The notes under the pieces were generated by a model. It worked only from the letters and a program-made list of their open reading frames with translations, had not been told where the DNA came from and searched no databases. This document shows positions 21,501 through 33,200 of a stretch of 64,000 bases of DNA, piece after piece (position 1 is the stretch's first letter; each line of letters opens with the position of its first letter). The position numbers were made by a program, and so were the translations under genes. This stretch comes from Maniola hyperantus. Lineage: Eukaryota; Arthropoda; Insecta; Lepidoptera; Nymphalidae. Location of the stretch: NCBI RefSeq assembly GCF_902806685.2, contig NC_048546.1:12633891-12697890 (forward strand). Direction: 5' to 3'.

Positions 21501-22180
21501 TTTTTAGTTATCTCACAACATGTTTTGGTATCATTTTTTTTATTTAAATGGTCACATTTAATGTAAGTGCTTACTGAATCGTTCTGCGTGTCTTCCTTAA
21601 CTTTTTTAATTTTATCATGACAACTTTCACCTTTAGATTTTTTATTTACAAAATGATATTTGGTGTTAGCATGTAGCATATCTTTTCGCTCATCTTCTTT
21701 ATTAACTTTTCTAATTAACTCGAAATGTATTTTGTCATCTGATTTCTTATTTGGCAAATCACATTTGGTATCAGTATTTATCGGATCTCTTTGCCCGTCT
21801 TCTTTTTCAAGTTTTTTGGCTACTTTATAATCACATACTTCATCCGATTTTTTACTTGCTAAATCACTTTTAGTTTTAGTATTGAGTGAATGTTGCTGCT
21901 CATCTTCCTGAACTTTTCTATCTACCTCACCATAGCTTCCGTCATCAGACTTCTTGCTTGTATCATTTTTACGAGAAAGCATATTTTTACAATCTGGGCA
22001 CGTACATAATACATTGTCTTTTGCATATCTTATTTTGAAGCAATCAATTGAATTGCACTGAGGACATGAACATGAAGATGCGGCTCTATAAATCAGTTCC
22101 CTTTTTGTATCGTACATTGGAGTTTGAGATGTTTGAATCTTTGATATTTCCTCATGAACGTCTAACTTTTGTGGCGTCAT
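18572..22180 (-). CDS. Cys-rich repeat protein, 1202 residues, unrecognised
   Basis: One open frame of 1202 codons. Three parts. Residues 1-70 carry CSCPQC (37-42) and CTCPDC (59-64). Residues 76 to about 317 are seven degenerate tandem units of 32-37 residues, each opening with KKSD-like and closing near TKCDLPN (units start at 76, 110, 145, 180, 214, 246, 281). Residues 419-733 hold a Cys-rich region with five full CxCxxCxCxxC modules (497, 532, 651, 693, 723) plus half modules CSCKICEC (419), CACYRC (474) and CNCDTC (567). The remainder is Asn/Lys-rich with little Cys and a short helical stretch near 975-995. Upstream sequence has stops in all three frames after a TTTTTTCAG acceptor at about 22260, so a 5' UTR exon probably precedes the ATG. 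The modules suggest metal or disulphide clustering, as in metallothioneins or sperm Cys-rich proteins, but no family is recognised. Confidence 0.8.
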   Translation of the reverse strand: MTPQKLDVHEEISKIQTSQTPMYDTKRELIYRAASSCSCPQCNSIDCFKIRYAKDNVLCTCPDCKNMLSRKNDTSKKSDDGSYGEVDRKVQEDEQQHSLNTKTKSDLASKKSDEVCDYKVAKKLEKEDGQRDPINTDTKCDLPNKKSDDKIHFELIRKVNKEDERKDMLHANTKYHFVNKKSKGESCHDKIKKVKEDTQNDSVSTYIKCDHLNKKNDTKTCCEITKNSDKSYHVKDKQNESDFTCKKLDSKSYCEISKRDDKTCERKDTANTCTTSKLSLKTSDDINYCVKTQKNIEEYEQKDTLNKHIKTEKSEVNLCKHTEFSYKNVTFTKDDIEKRERSFEETYTQNYSVAMTHTRKEENTESDDPTTALSAQIMDLPYEAYKDSLSSHKPINSVNTNKITKPDILAKLKEIYKACSCKICECIPGYSATYDVSKVNTCGCEDTEHKHIHNTEHGSQNSQHDCIQLPHLGCACYRCDRKDCRGVCKNKMETATCDCEPCQCVECTTLNSHVPRPVIVAPMQGNFQQSLCQCEPCECIHCTHNYGTMASNLMRQTSTDMASHRNCNCDTCANNSCQSDGNCRCDTQNRIVRKPIDRSMRGYDLHPTSLKENSFSRKRSVKIKNCDTIAMYAFLNNSYSNTGFNKSRDNCHCMDCECIICKDNEKYESIVKSSYEGIPLAFFNLPAKSFTTCKCQSCECQLCCKDVEAESDKKLATRAANNCGCDICECLSCKWLPYCSQNKEINDNSKTSFKNKLVDNPAETLTDFGDNISTDYFYPLKKGKLLTPSMFEAKILSNRQFRSQSSLPNVKKLLTSKSILKVNSIKSNKNLACPPNIKICNFKSVNNNFEIVCKQPSNKKLLSAYVDISNNDIMPTHCDNTIEHNTVRCNTNAKKYVNNIEASSSFIFPKKSSAICVVNTINDMNNYNQRNMKVINNEVKLLNSILSTSKGKRNSDVDIFCSRILSFEKSILQIQEDISQSRKALAEICSKNGMSHDNFSEDHAATNFYDIITGKSLLSIHETNLIDPPQYNENYSENYKTGEIVNNTKTLLDSINNNFNLKYDQNDNFSKGDNKLYTKVIKESQVNVSKLRRNVVRSRVKKLSRNSENKIIDFINDHVKEIYRHHGKNILNRKYSTKSAGTSHDNFLVAEKQKLKFKEKNEYSQTVCTEALLFLLFYSKYISSFINSKCRLMKRFQFKTYF
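21265..21955 (-). repeat. Coding tandem repeat array (about 105-nt units) in the Cys-rich gene
   Basis: Encodes the seven degenerate KKSD...TKCDLPN units. Divergence between neighbouring units is high, so the array is old and its frame has been maintained. Confidence 0.7.
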
Positions 22181-24214
22181 TCTTTTTTTTTCATAGTCTG
22201 ATGTTGGTTGTTTCCTGCGCTGTTGGTTGTTTCTTGCTACAACTCGCAGATTTTACACACCTGAAAAAATTCTCAATAGAATTTTATGCTTCATATTAAA
22301 TATACTTTATCTTACCATTTGTATCGATTGCCTTGATATTTTCTCGTGTTTTTAACAATTGAGTATACATTTTAACTTTATCTTATCTTTATTTTATTTT
22401 CGTTGGTACGGTGACTGCGGATCATACGAGCACCAAAGTTACTTTCTAAGTTTACATGTCAAAATAAGCACTACTTTCTAATGCTATTTACTTCTTGTGA
22501 ATTCTATGATCTATCTAATATCAACCTACGAGTAAATTATAAAACTTAGTAAGAAGGCGTACATGATATTATAATAATTACTTTACATATTATTTGGTTT
22601 GTTTTGTTGTTTTAATTTTGTGGCTTATTGAATAATTTATGTATATTTTTTGATTTTTTGAATTTTATATCAAAGTCATTGTCATTATCAAATTCTTCTT
22701 CTGGCATGTTTTGGCAGTCGGAAATATGCATAAATACTCTGGAAATATTATGACATCTTTATTTTTAATCAACCATAGTAAAACTTCATAGAAATCCAAA
22801 GTTTTCTAAAAAAAATCTGCTGTTATCAGTTATGCGTCCATGCTGTGCCTACTTGGACGGTGCCTATTATTTAAATAGGTTAGAGCTGGCGCACACCACG
22901 ATAAATTTCTGTACGTTTTTTTATAGTTTTTTTTCCACAACATCTGTGAACTATAGAACTACATAAAAGCGCGCGCACTGTGGAATTAATTCCGCACCAG
23001 ATTTTGATAGATTTAAATTCAAATTTACGGATTTTAAAACGCACCGCAACTCGCCGCATAGCTCTTCGTGCACCAGGGTGCGTCGAGTTGCGGTGCGTTT
23101 TATTTATTTATTATTTATTTAAGGTTATAGGTATTCTTCATTGATGACGGAACCACCGTGGTATACTTTATAAAATTTACGATTTTTCTTTTTCCAAGCA
23201 TCTTCCAAGTTCCAAGTTGCATTTTTTCGTAGTTATATAAATAAAAGCCTTTAATCTGTATTAATTAGTTCTTATTTTTCTTCCCCAATATACTTCTTGG
23301 GCTCTAGATGTTCGGTATACCTATATTTCAATGGTACATTGTCATAAATAAAACACGATGATAAAATTAAATATTCATTTAATTCAACCGATGAAATTAA
23401 TATTTTTAAAATTAATAACATTATTTTTCTTCAATCAATAGGTACAATACATGTTCAATACAAAACTATGATTGCAAGTCAAATTTTAGTATTAGAATAA
23501 AAAAAGTACTTAATTCTTCGTCGCGACTAAAAGTTATTTACACAGACAAAACACAATTGGCACGGAAATCATAAATTAAAAAAATAAAATGTTTAGTCGT
23601 TTCTTAGTCGAAATGAAGGTACTATTTTGTTCGATATGTGGGGTTCGCTTACGTTTATCTTATTAGGTATTGTTTTTATTATGATACCTATTCTTAGTAT
23701 AATACAATGTATATACATATACAGGTCGCTTAAACTCGCTATGCTAATGAAGGCACCATTGAGGTCGGTGGAGGTAAACTGAAACCAATGAAATACATAC
23801 TTAAATAATTAGAAGTTTATTGCAAGCACCAAAGAGTTACTTTGCTAAATATAAAGGAACCACACAGCATGGTTTCTACACCAGCTGAAATTTGCAACAG
23901 AATCGCTGTCGGGTTGGCAATCTGACACGCCCGGGGAGAGATCAGGCGCAGTACCAACGGCGTTACGTACTAGAACTACTAGAGTATAGTTCTTGCACTT
24001 CATGTGGGAGTTGGGACTGATTGGTCCGACATGCACGCACGCTTACGCAATACACAACGTAACCACAAGCAAAGTTCAGTCGCCTTCGTGAATTGCAAGA
24101 ACTGTACATAGAGAAGTTCAGGGGTATCACACCGCCAACTTGCCAACTTAGGGCTATTTTATTGATTGAGAAAAGCCTTTTTGTATACTTACATAATCTG
24201 CACCTTAGACGGCA
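22181..24214. other. Interval between the Cys-rich gene and the last exon of the large gene
   Basis: Holds the presumed 5' UTR exon and promoter of the Cys-rich gene (22185-22500), a hairpin at about 23036-23101 (arms CGCACCGCAACTCG and its reverse complement), and AT-rich DNA. Minus-strand AATAAA at about 23816 is a possible polyadenylation site for the large gene. Confidence 0.5.
23036..23101. repeat. GC-rich hairpin
   Basis: AAAACGCACCGCAACTCG and CGAGTTGCGGTGCGTTTT are exact reverse complements, about 30 nt apart; the pairing extends imperfectly inward. Confidence 0.8.
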
Positions 24215-27200
24215 CTAGACGTCCGTGCTCCAAACTATCGCATTTGTACCCAACGCACAAGATGGACAATTCTGGAAAAATAAAAATACGTTTAATTATG
24301 TCAAAAGTTAACATGCTAGAGGAATATCGCAAACTAAATTGTCTTCCAGGAGCGCGTAAATTTTTCGGTTCTGCGGATTAATAAAGAAGTAAAATCACAT
24401 CAATAAAAATACTATAGGTAGGTACAATTACATTATGATACTCACAACAATACTTTCGATCGCATTCGCCAACTGCTCTTCCATGATTTTCACATCCCCA
24501 TGTTCCAACACTTCCTGAAAAACAACGAAATGATTAGTCAGTACAATTAACAAAGATCCTATCTGAAACACTTTAATGATCCTTGAAATTAATTAAAACA
24601 GGATTGAGTAGGTATTCTAGGGACAATTTAGACCAAAGACAGAGTGCACAAGGAAGGCAGCCATCAGAAGGAATGGAGACGTATAGTTAACCGTGCCACA
24701 GTACTGCAGTGATGACCACAACCAGCGTTAAGAGCGTCATGAGTGTAACGACAGCGAAGAGAGACCTTGTCCCTGCCGTGAACTGTACTTTTTAACCTAA
24801 ATATAGTCAGGAATACATATAACTTTCTGTATTCGACTGCGCCAGGGAGTTTGTCAAAAAACGTCGTCAAGAAAACTTACTTCCTGGCAGATCTTGACAG
24901 TATCAGCTAATTCAGGCGAGGCGGCGCACAGGCGCGCGGCGGCGCACGCGCAGCTCACGCTGGCGAGACGCGCCGCGCCGCGCACCACCCCCGCGTTCCC
25001 TGACAACGCCACAGACTCCGCGCATGCGTACGCTGGAGCAAAGGTCATCGAGGACACCGCGCGCTGCCATTCCTGCAGTATTCACAGGTAATTACTACTA
25101 TAGTCTGTTTTTCCTTAATTTGTTTAAAAGATAAACAAATCGCAGAAACCCTCTCGGAGAAACGCGTAAGCAATAAGCTTTACTCTTATGGAGTTAGGTT
25201 TTTCACTCATATCATGATTTCACTGTAACCAGACCATATATGGACCGCATATAGCGCGTCTTACGCATTTCAGCGTAAAACTACTTGTTTACCTTTTGAG
25301 CAAACTAAGGAAAAGTAAAGTAGGTATAGCTTCTCCGCGACTTTCATACGTTTAGACTTTAGTTGCAGCTCCCATTGCAATTTTTCAAAATTTCTTTCTA
25401 TGTTGGAGAGAAAACCTATTTGCAAAATATGAAGTTTCTAGACCTAACGGTCTCTTATTTTATAATTAGCATATTCCCGCGAATTCGTCCGCGTGGGCTA
25501 CACAAATTTCAAATCCTATTTTACCCTCTTTAGGGGTTGAATTTTCAGAAATACTTTCTTAGCGGATTTTTGCATAGCGGTCCGCATGCCAAATTTCAGA
25601 CCTATAAGTCCAGTAGTTTGAGCTGTGCGTTGATAGATCAGTCAGTCAGTCTCTGATAGTCTTAGAATTCTGCAGTTTCCAAACGGCTTTGTCATTTTGC
25701 TGTGGCCAAAAATAGTTTCGGAGAACCGATAATAGATGGGGCATAGCCAAGTTTTTTTAGATAGGCTATTCCTCGTTCCTTTATTCAGTTTTACCTGCTC
25801 GAAGTGGAGTCAGAGGGACCAAGACTTTGTTCTGGGTCCAATCTACAAATTGCCAAAGAATCTTAGATTGAGCCTTTATTTAAGAAAGGGATATATTTTG
25901 CTAATATTTATCGTTATCAAGGATCAGACGCTCGCTTAGCTTCAAAGTTGTGACAATCAAATCGCTATTGCTGTTATGGGCATTGAAGTAGCTTTTGCTA
26001 GAATATAAAATTGATTGTGAGTCTTCCATAACCAAAATTAAAATTATCATTAGTTTTATGAATATTAGACACACAATCTAACGCATTAACAACGTTAGTG
26101 ACAATCTTTTAATTATTATTTATCGTAACATATAAAATCTTACTCACCTCACTATCAGTCTTTGCATCAGCATCCCCTATAGATCTAATGAGCTCCTTAG
26201 ATATAGCCATTAAGAGGTAATTTGTGATTTTCGCTTTCGCTTCAGTTGTAACTTTGCCATTAACAAGTGCGATTTCCTTGCACAGTCTTGTCAAATCTTC
26301 GTCTACTGTGTTGTGGATTCGGTCGAACAGATCCTCGATCAGTTGGCTGACTAGTTGGCTCCTCATCGACGGACACGAACAACGCGATTCCGACGTTATA
26401 TAGCTCATGCTATGGTGCATTCTCCCGTAATCTGCTTTCTTTGGTACGGCAGTGTAAATTGAGTATCCTTCGTCGACGTATTCCGTTCTGTCGGGTTTTA
26501 AATCCATCCGCGATGCGTGAAAGGACTGCCTCATCGTTTCACTTCTCAATTCCTCTAACTCCTCTGTTTTGATTGATAATTCATGGCTCATAGTTTTTAG
26601 CTTATCGTCACATTTCCTTTTACATTGGTTTAAAGCCTTTTGCGTCAACGCTAGCTGCTTTTCCAGAGATTCGACCTGAGAATACAAGTCTTCTTAGTCT
26701 TTAATCACTTTTCTGTTTCCATGCAATATTTACAGAATTCACAGGTGTCCAAAACATGCACTTTATTATCTTTGTGAACCGAGCGAGCGAAATAGATATT
26801 TTCAAAAAGTTTGACAGTCATGCGAATGTCATTCTAAAGCGGCATGTAAAACTATTGATATAAAATTTTGACTTCTTTGAAATACTTTCGGCAAATCATT
26901 TTTGATCCCAAAATATCGCGCTGAATTGAGAATCTTCTCCTTTTTAGAAAGTCGGTTAGAAATGTTTTAAATTGTTTTGTTTATTGTAGAAGTTATCAGT
27001 TAAGTAATTTCAATTAGTAAAAAGTAAATTGTTTGTTATTTTAACTTCTATACCAATAGTTTTTAAAGCGTTATAAAAATTGATAATACCATCACCACTA
27101 TTACAATTTTCAAAATACTACAAATACTAACTCTACACAAAAAAAGCACTACCGGACAAAAACTACAAAATATCTACTTTATGATATTTCAAATTAAACT

Positions 27201-30200
27201 AAGCGCAATCCCAATAATTAACTGATACAATATCACGTAGAAATATCATACTGGATCAGATAATGTACCTACGAAGTAAAAAATTAGGTAAGTGCCAACT
27301 CTGTCCCATAATTATATAATTAAAAAAGTTAATCTAAAATATATAACAAGGTACTTTAAGTTATGCGTCACATTATTCTGTATTATGCCAAGGACAAATT
27401 AATATATAGCGTAATTTCACTCAGGTGTGACATTAAAATATTAGGGAGCTTAAACAACACTGGTGCGACAACCACCGCTAACAAAAAGGGTTGTACTAAT
27501 CAGTATTCATAGCTTCATCATTTTGGTCCACACACAGCCCTGACTTCCGCAACCCATTTTGCTTTTATTTATTATGCTCAAAGTTTAACGGTGACTGTAA
27601 CGTGACCTTAAAATTTATGTCACTTACCTCCTCTTTAAGTTCGCTGTTAGTGACCTCTAGTTCTTGGTTATTCTTGCATGCCCTCGTGAGTTCTTTGCGT
27701 ATGCAGTCAAGGTCACCCATAAAGCTAACTTCAGTCTTTTTAGATAACTCCCTATGGCTCTTCAGATCTTCGTCCAACTGTTTGTTCATTTTGCGCAGCT
27801 GGTCGATTTCCCTCTGCGAATGGAAATATTATTAACATTTGCTATCACGACTTCGTTCACTATGAGAACCATAATCAAAAGTCGCATGAGAACTCTTTGA
27901 CATTCGGGATAAACTATTACACTTTACCTTGAACTTATTTTCAAGCGCTTTGACAGTAGTCTCAGCTTTTTTAGCATCAGCATCGGCCTTTCCGAACATG
28001 GCAACTAAATTAGTGTTCTGGGACTTGAGCGCCTTTGTATCTCTTTCCGCTTTCTCTAAAGCTATTCGCATTCCGGATTCTGATTCTTCAACTTCTCTTA
28101 GCTTCTTCTTTAAAGGTTCGAAGCAGTTCTTCCATTGGTCTCTTTCTGCTTCCAACTTCTTCACCTGAAAAAGAAACAATTTTACTCTTGAGTGCCTGAT
28201 AATTCTGTTTGGATCTCTAAACAAAAATTTCACTCAATATGAAAATAGCTGTTTTCTATATAATAATTAATATAAAAGGAACTGGCTGATTGACTGATCT
28301 ATCAACGCGCAGCTCAAAGTACTGGACGGGTCGGGCTGGGCATGCAGATACCCTAGGAATATAATATGAAAATGGCTGTTTTTTTAATAATACCCTTTGA
28401 TTTTCCGGGATGAAAGTAGCCTTTGCACTCTTCACGTCTTTAATTATATCGATGAAAAAAAAATCACGTCGTATTTATAATATGGGAAGCCCTTCCCTTG
28501 TCCAACTTACCTTGCCCTTCAACTGCGTCTCCGTGGCCACAGATTCTGCGATCTTCTTCTTGTACCCGCCTTCCATCTCCGCCCACATATCATCAGCTTG
28601 AGTCAGCATCTCCAAATACGCGGTCTCTCTTCTCTCCAACTCCGCTATTCTGTTCTTGAGTTCCTGTTCGCTGTGCAGGAGCGCTTGGATTTTGCTGGCC
28701 GTAAGCGGATCTGATGGGATCTGTGTAAAGAGATTTCAGTTCTTATTAAAAATCTGTGACGTCATAAGAATGGTTGAAGTGTTTATTTATTGGGATTTAG
28801 GAGTGAAGATAGATAAGTGAAGGACTTGTGACTAAACTTGTGATAGCGCATATCAAACTATCACGCTGGTAAACGTTGATCCCGGTCTGTAACTGGATGG
28901 TTGACCGTCTTTGGGTGTCCGAATTTGGCCTTCTTGCGTTCCCTCGTGCCTCAGAGAGCACGTTAAGTCATTATCACATATAAAGTTAAGCATAAGTGTC
29001 GAAATCTCGTTCTTTCAGTCGACTCGTATGCGTAAGGATCTGGGAACCCACCGCATTTTAATCCCGAGAAAACTCCTACCATTATATGAATAATGGAAAA
29101 GGTTAACTTCTATATCGACTGACTGACTATCGTGACCGACTAACAATTTGAGTAAAAAGTAACGTAGTGTGCCAAAGTTAGCGCGACGCGGACGCGGCAA
29201 CGCTAAATTCAGCGAATAAAAAATCTTTAGTCAACAGTTTTATTATACTATTCGTAAGCAATTACGTTACCTTTTCATCTTTTTTCTCCTTCTCGATCGC
29301 ATCTTCTAAATTTACGATCTTCTGTTCTAATTTATCCTTCTTGTATTCTGCCCCGCAGACTGCAGCCGCTATTTGTCTTCTTGTAGTTTCCAATTCTTCT
29401 TCTAAATTTTTAATTTTCTTATTTAACGTTTTCTTTAACTTCTCCGTTTGTTGTTCTATTTCTTTCTTTTCTTTTATTAACCTGCAAATTTTTTTTCATT
29501 GGTTATTAATTTAAATCTTCTTCCTCTTTTAAAATTGTACAGCGATTGTTAAAATTGTAAAAGCAGTCTTGAAACTGAGAATCAGTTATTCCTAAAATAG
29601 TATCAAAATTTAAAGCACAGCGGGTTCAAAGATTTGTAGTTATGTGAATTTTTGATTCTCGTGCACTTTGAAATATTAACACATTTTAACAGAAATCTGG
29701 CAAACCACAGAAACAGCTGATATTAGTTTCTGGAACGTGACTACAATGTAAACAAAAATCAGTAACAGAAACATGTGAAGTTACGAAGATTGATATTTTG
29801 GTCCCAACGTGAACGTGCCCACTCAACCATTGACGCGCGGTTCCTTACTCCATATTAGTTCGTTTCCTTGGACAGGGTACACACAGAGGTCATGTATTAC
29901 TTACACAGTAATTTGACGCTGCAGCTCCTGCATGGCCGGCGCAGCCAAGGTCTTCATTTCGTTGAAGACGGCTATTGTACCGCATTCTTCCCGCTTTTCG
30001 CGTTTCAATTGACTAATTGCTTCCTTCGCGTCTGTACTGAAGGGACCCATGCGGCTCATTAAAGCATACTGAAAAAATTGGAAAATCTAGCTGAAATGCG
30101 ATCACGTTCAAGCAATTTAGCGTTCAAAAAAAAGATGTGACGCTGCGAGGTCTCGAATTCCACTCCTGGGCCAGGGCAATGTAAGAATCTACTATTTCTA

Positions 30201-33200
30201 AATTGTCTCTGGTCTGGTAGGGGATTTCAACTGTTTCTAGGTACCACCGGCAACCTACCAAGATCATCGCTATCATCATCTGCTCCACCACTAGTCGTTA
30301 AGATTGCAGTTAAGGTCTATGTTGTCTTCGAATAAAAATGTGTCATGTCAAACATACCTGACCCCCTGTTGAAATAGTAGCCCCCACAGCTTGCAAAACG
30401 TTCCACGCTATAAGGGCGGGTACTGCTTTTTCTAAACCTTCCAACCTTGATAGTAGTTCATTCTGAAACACAAATATTTAAATCTCAAGTACATTATTAT
30501 TTTACACAACTTCAAGGAAACTTTTTTCTTCTCTCTTTCATACTGGTCCTTGCGGGAAAGGTTAGCATTCAATTTGGACCTGTCAATTTAGTTTAACAAT
30601 AGAATTAGCCATACTAATGTGTTTAATAAATTCTTCGACACAACTTCGAAAACCATTCTTGATTTAAGTTCGTCTAGGTCAGAAGAAGAGTAGCTAGAGT
30701 GTTCAAGGTACCTCTCTAGCCTTAAGCGTGCATTCTCTCTTAGTGAGTTCAGCCATGAGACGCTCGGCCTGCGCTCGCGAACATTCCCTCTGCTCCGTCA
30801 TGTCTCTTAGTTGCGCCGAACAGAGCTCATAGTCCATTTCAAGCCTGAAAATATTATCATTATTATATTTTACATTCCCTCTTTACCCGATTTCTATAAT
30901 TTACGCTCGTTTTTCAACTTTTCATGCCATTTGCATTCACCCCATCTAAACTATCTAAATTTTGACCTATCAATGCTTCTACGCCTGTTTCGATGTGTCG
31001 ACATTAGTTTATTTGGTTCCAATGTCATACGTGTCCAGCTCATTGTAATCTTGCGATTTTAATGTGCTGGATATAATTTGGCATAAACATGTTTATATTC
31101 ATTAACATCTAAAATGAGCCTACGATCATAGATACCAGTTACTTACTGTTGCCAATGCAAGCGAGTATCATTTTCTATTTCTTCCAGTTCACAACACTCC
31201 TCCTCGAGCCTCTCGTATTTATCTTGAAGGTCCAACAGCTGCGATTCGAGTTCCTGCAAAGCATTTGCATACAAATTAAACCTTACTGCTCATGTATATG
31301 CATGTTAAACAACAACTTGTTTTATATCACCGCAATTATATTAAACACTTTATGATGTCGTGCATATATTAATTGCTACCCATACTATTGCAAAAGTAAC
31401 TAGATCATTTAAATTCATCAGTCTATATAAATCTACATTTATTCAAATATACAAAATTGAAATGTCTGTTTAGGTATATGAACCTACAGTTACCTACATT
31501 TATTTAAATAAACAAAATTTCGAAATAACTGCCATATTTTTAACTCATTGTATAGTTTTTTGATCGTCAAAATCATAACCCTGGCCCTCGAAGACAGAAG
31601 CAAATCCGTACACTAATTCCCTCACTCATAAGGGCAACAATAAGCAGTGCCCAGCCAAAGAGGTGCGTTTCATCAATCGTTCCTTGGTTTTTTCACTTCT
31701 TGTCATTTAAGCAACGTTTGAAAAACTCTTTAATCAGTTAAACCATTAAATGTACATAATATGTGCATGGTCTATCTAATTAAAATGTTCAAACCAAACA
31801 CATTTTGTTGCTTGCGTTGTGTTTCTTCGAAAAGTTAGATGTTCGTGCTCGGGACCGAATCGACAGGCCGATCTATCACCGCTTCGTATATTTAATTTAC
31901 GTTATAGTACTGAGTAGGTATATAGGTACTCACTTGTATTTTATTTTCGAGCAGAAATTCCTTTTGCAACCTCTGCGCTAACTTCGCCTCCTTGACGTCT
32001 TGCGCCGCTTCGTATATTGAAATTTTTCCCTCCAAAAACTTAAGCCTCCTCTCGTAATACTGTTTGTGTTTCTTGCCCAGCTTCACACACTTGCACTCCA
32101 GGCTATCCCCGTCGTCCTTACTTAGCGTCCTATTTCTAACACCTTAAAATTAAACGAATAAAATCTTTATTAGTAATTTTATATGTATAACTGTTTGTGA
32201 AACTCTAAACCCGGTGTTCCATAATGTTTACCATACAGATGTGTGTTTTTGTGGATATTAGCGAATTAAGCTTGTGATCCCTTGTCCAAATCTTGTCGTC
32301 AAATATAAGCAATATGACTACAACGAATATAAGCACCGATATTTCAAATTAGATTTTGTTTACCTTGTTTCTCTAACTTTTCCCTTATACTATTCAGTCG
32401 TTGTATTTCAGTGTTAAGTTCACCAGAATATTCAAAATTGTCATTGATATCAGTCTGAGTGCTTTTACATTCAGTTTCTACGCCTTCGAAGATGCCGCTT
32501 TCTTGCAATATGTTATTTGGTTTCCTTTCTTCGCAAAGACTTTCCAGCGATTCCGATTTGTAGCCTTTCTGTTGGTACGGTGTTACAGTTGCGATTGCTT
32601 TGTGGGTTTTGTGCGAGGGAATGTCGATATCAGATTTTAGTCTCAGATCGCTTATTCTTCTAGGTTTTGTCTGGAACGGAAACGGGTTGGATTATTTTAC
32701 ACAGGTTATTTTATGATGATTACATCATACATGGCTTGTTGTTGTTGTGGTTTTGTTGTGACAGTGAAAGACATAAAAAGTCAAAGCGGTGAAAGTTCAA
32801 CTTTTTTTTAATTTTGACATTATTTCTGTACAAAGGTCTTTCAATAAAAGTTTTATTGGCTTAATGGTGTCTCTTGAAAACTTTGTCGTAAAAAGTAACT
32901 TACAATACATACTTAATATTATAAATGCGAAAGCGTGTCTGTCTGTCTTTTTGTTTGTCTGTCTGTCAACTTTTCACGGCCCATACGTTAAAATCGATTT
33001 TGACAAAATTTGGTACAGAGATAACTTGCATATAGACTACTTTTATTCCGGAAAATCAAAGAGTTCCTACGAGTAAACCTAAATTCACGTGGATGAAGCT
33101 GTAGGCAACATCTAGTTTATTATTATAAACAAGCTCACCGCCCATCTTCTCTCAGATGTTTCTTAAAATCCTTGCTCACTAAGGTTTTTTTATGATGTGG

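Noticed and set aside
18572..22180. Assignment of the Cys-rich protein to metallothionein or to the LIN54/tesmin CXC family
   Set aside because: Far too long and modular for a metallothionein, and the spacing differs from the CXC domain (no YCxC with six-residue gaps).
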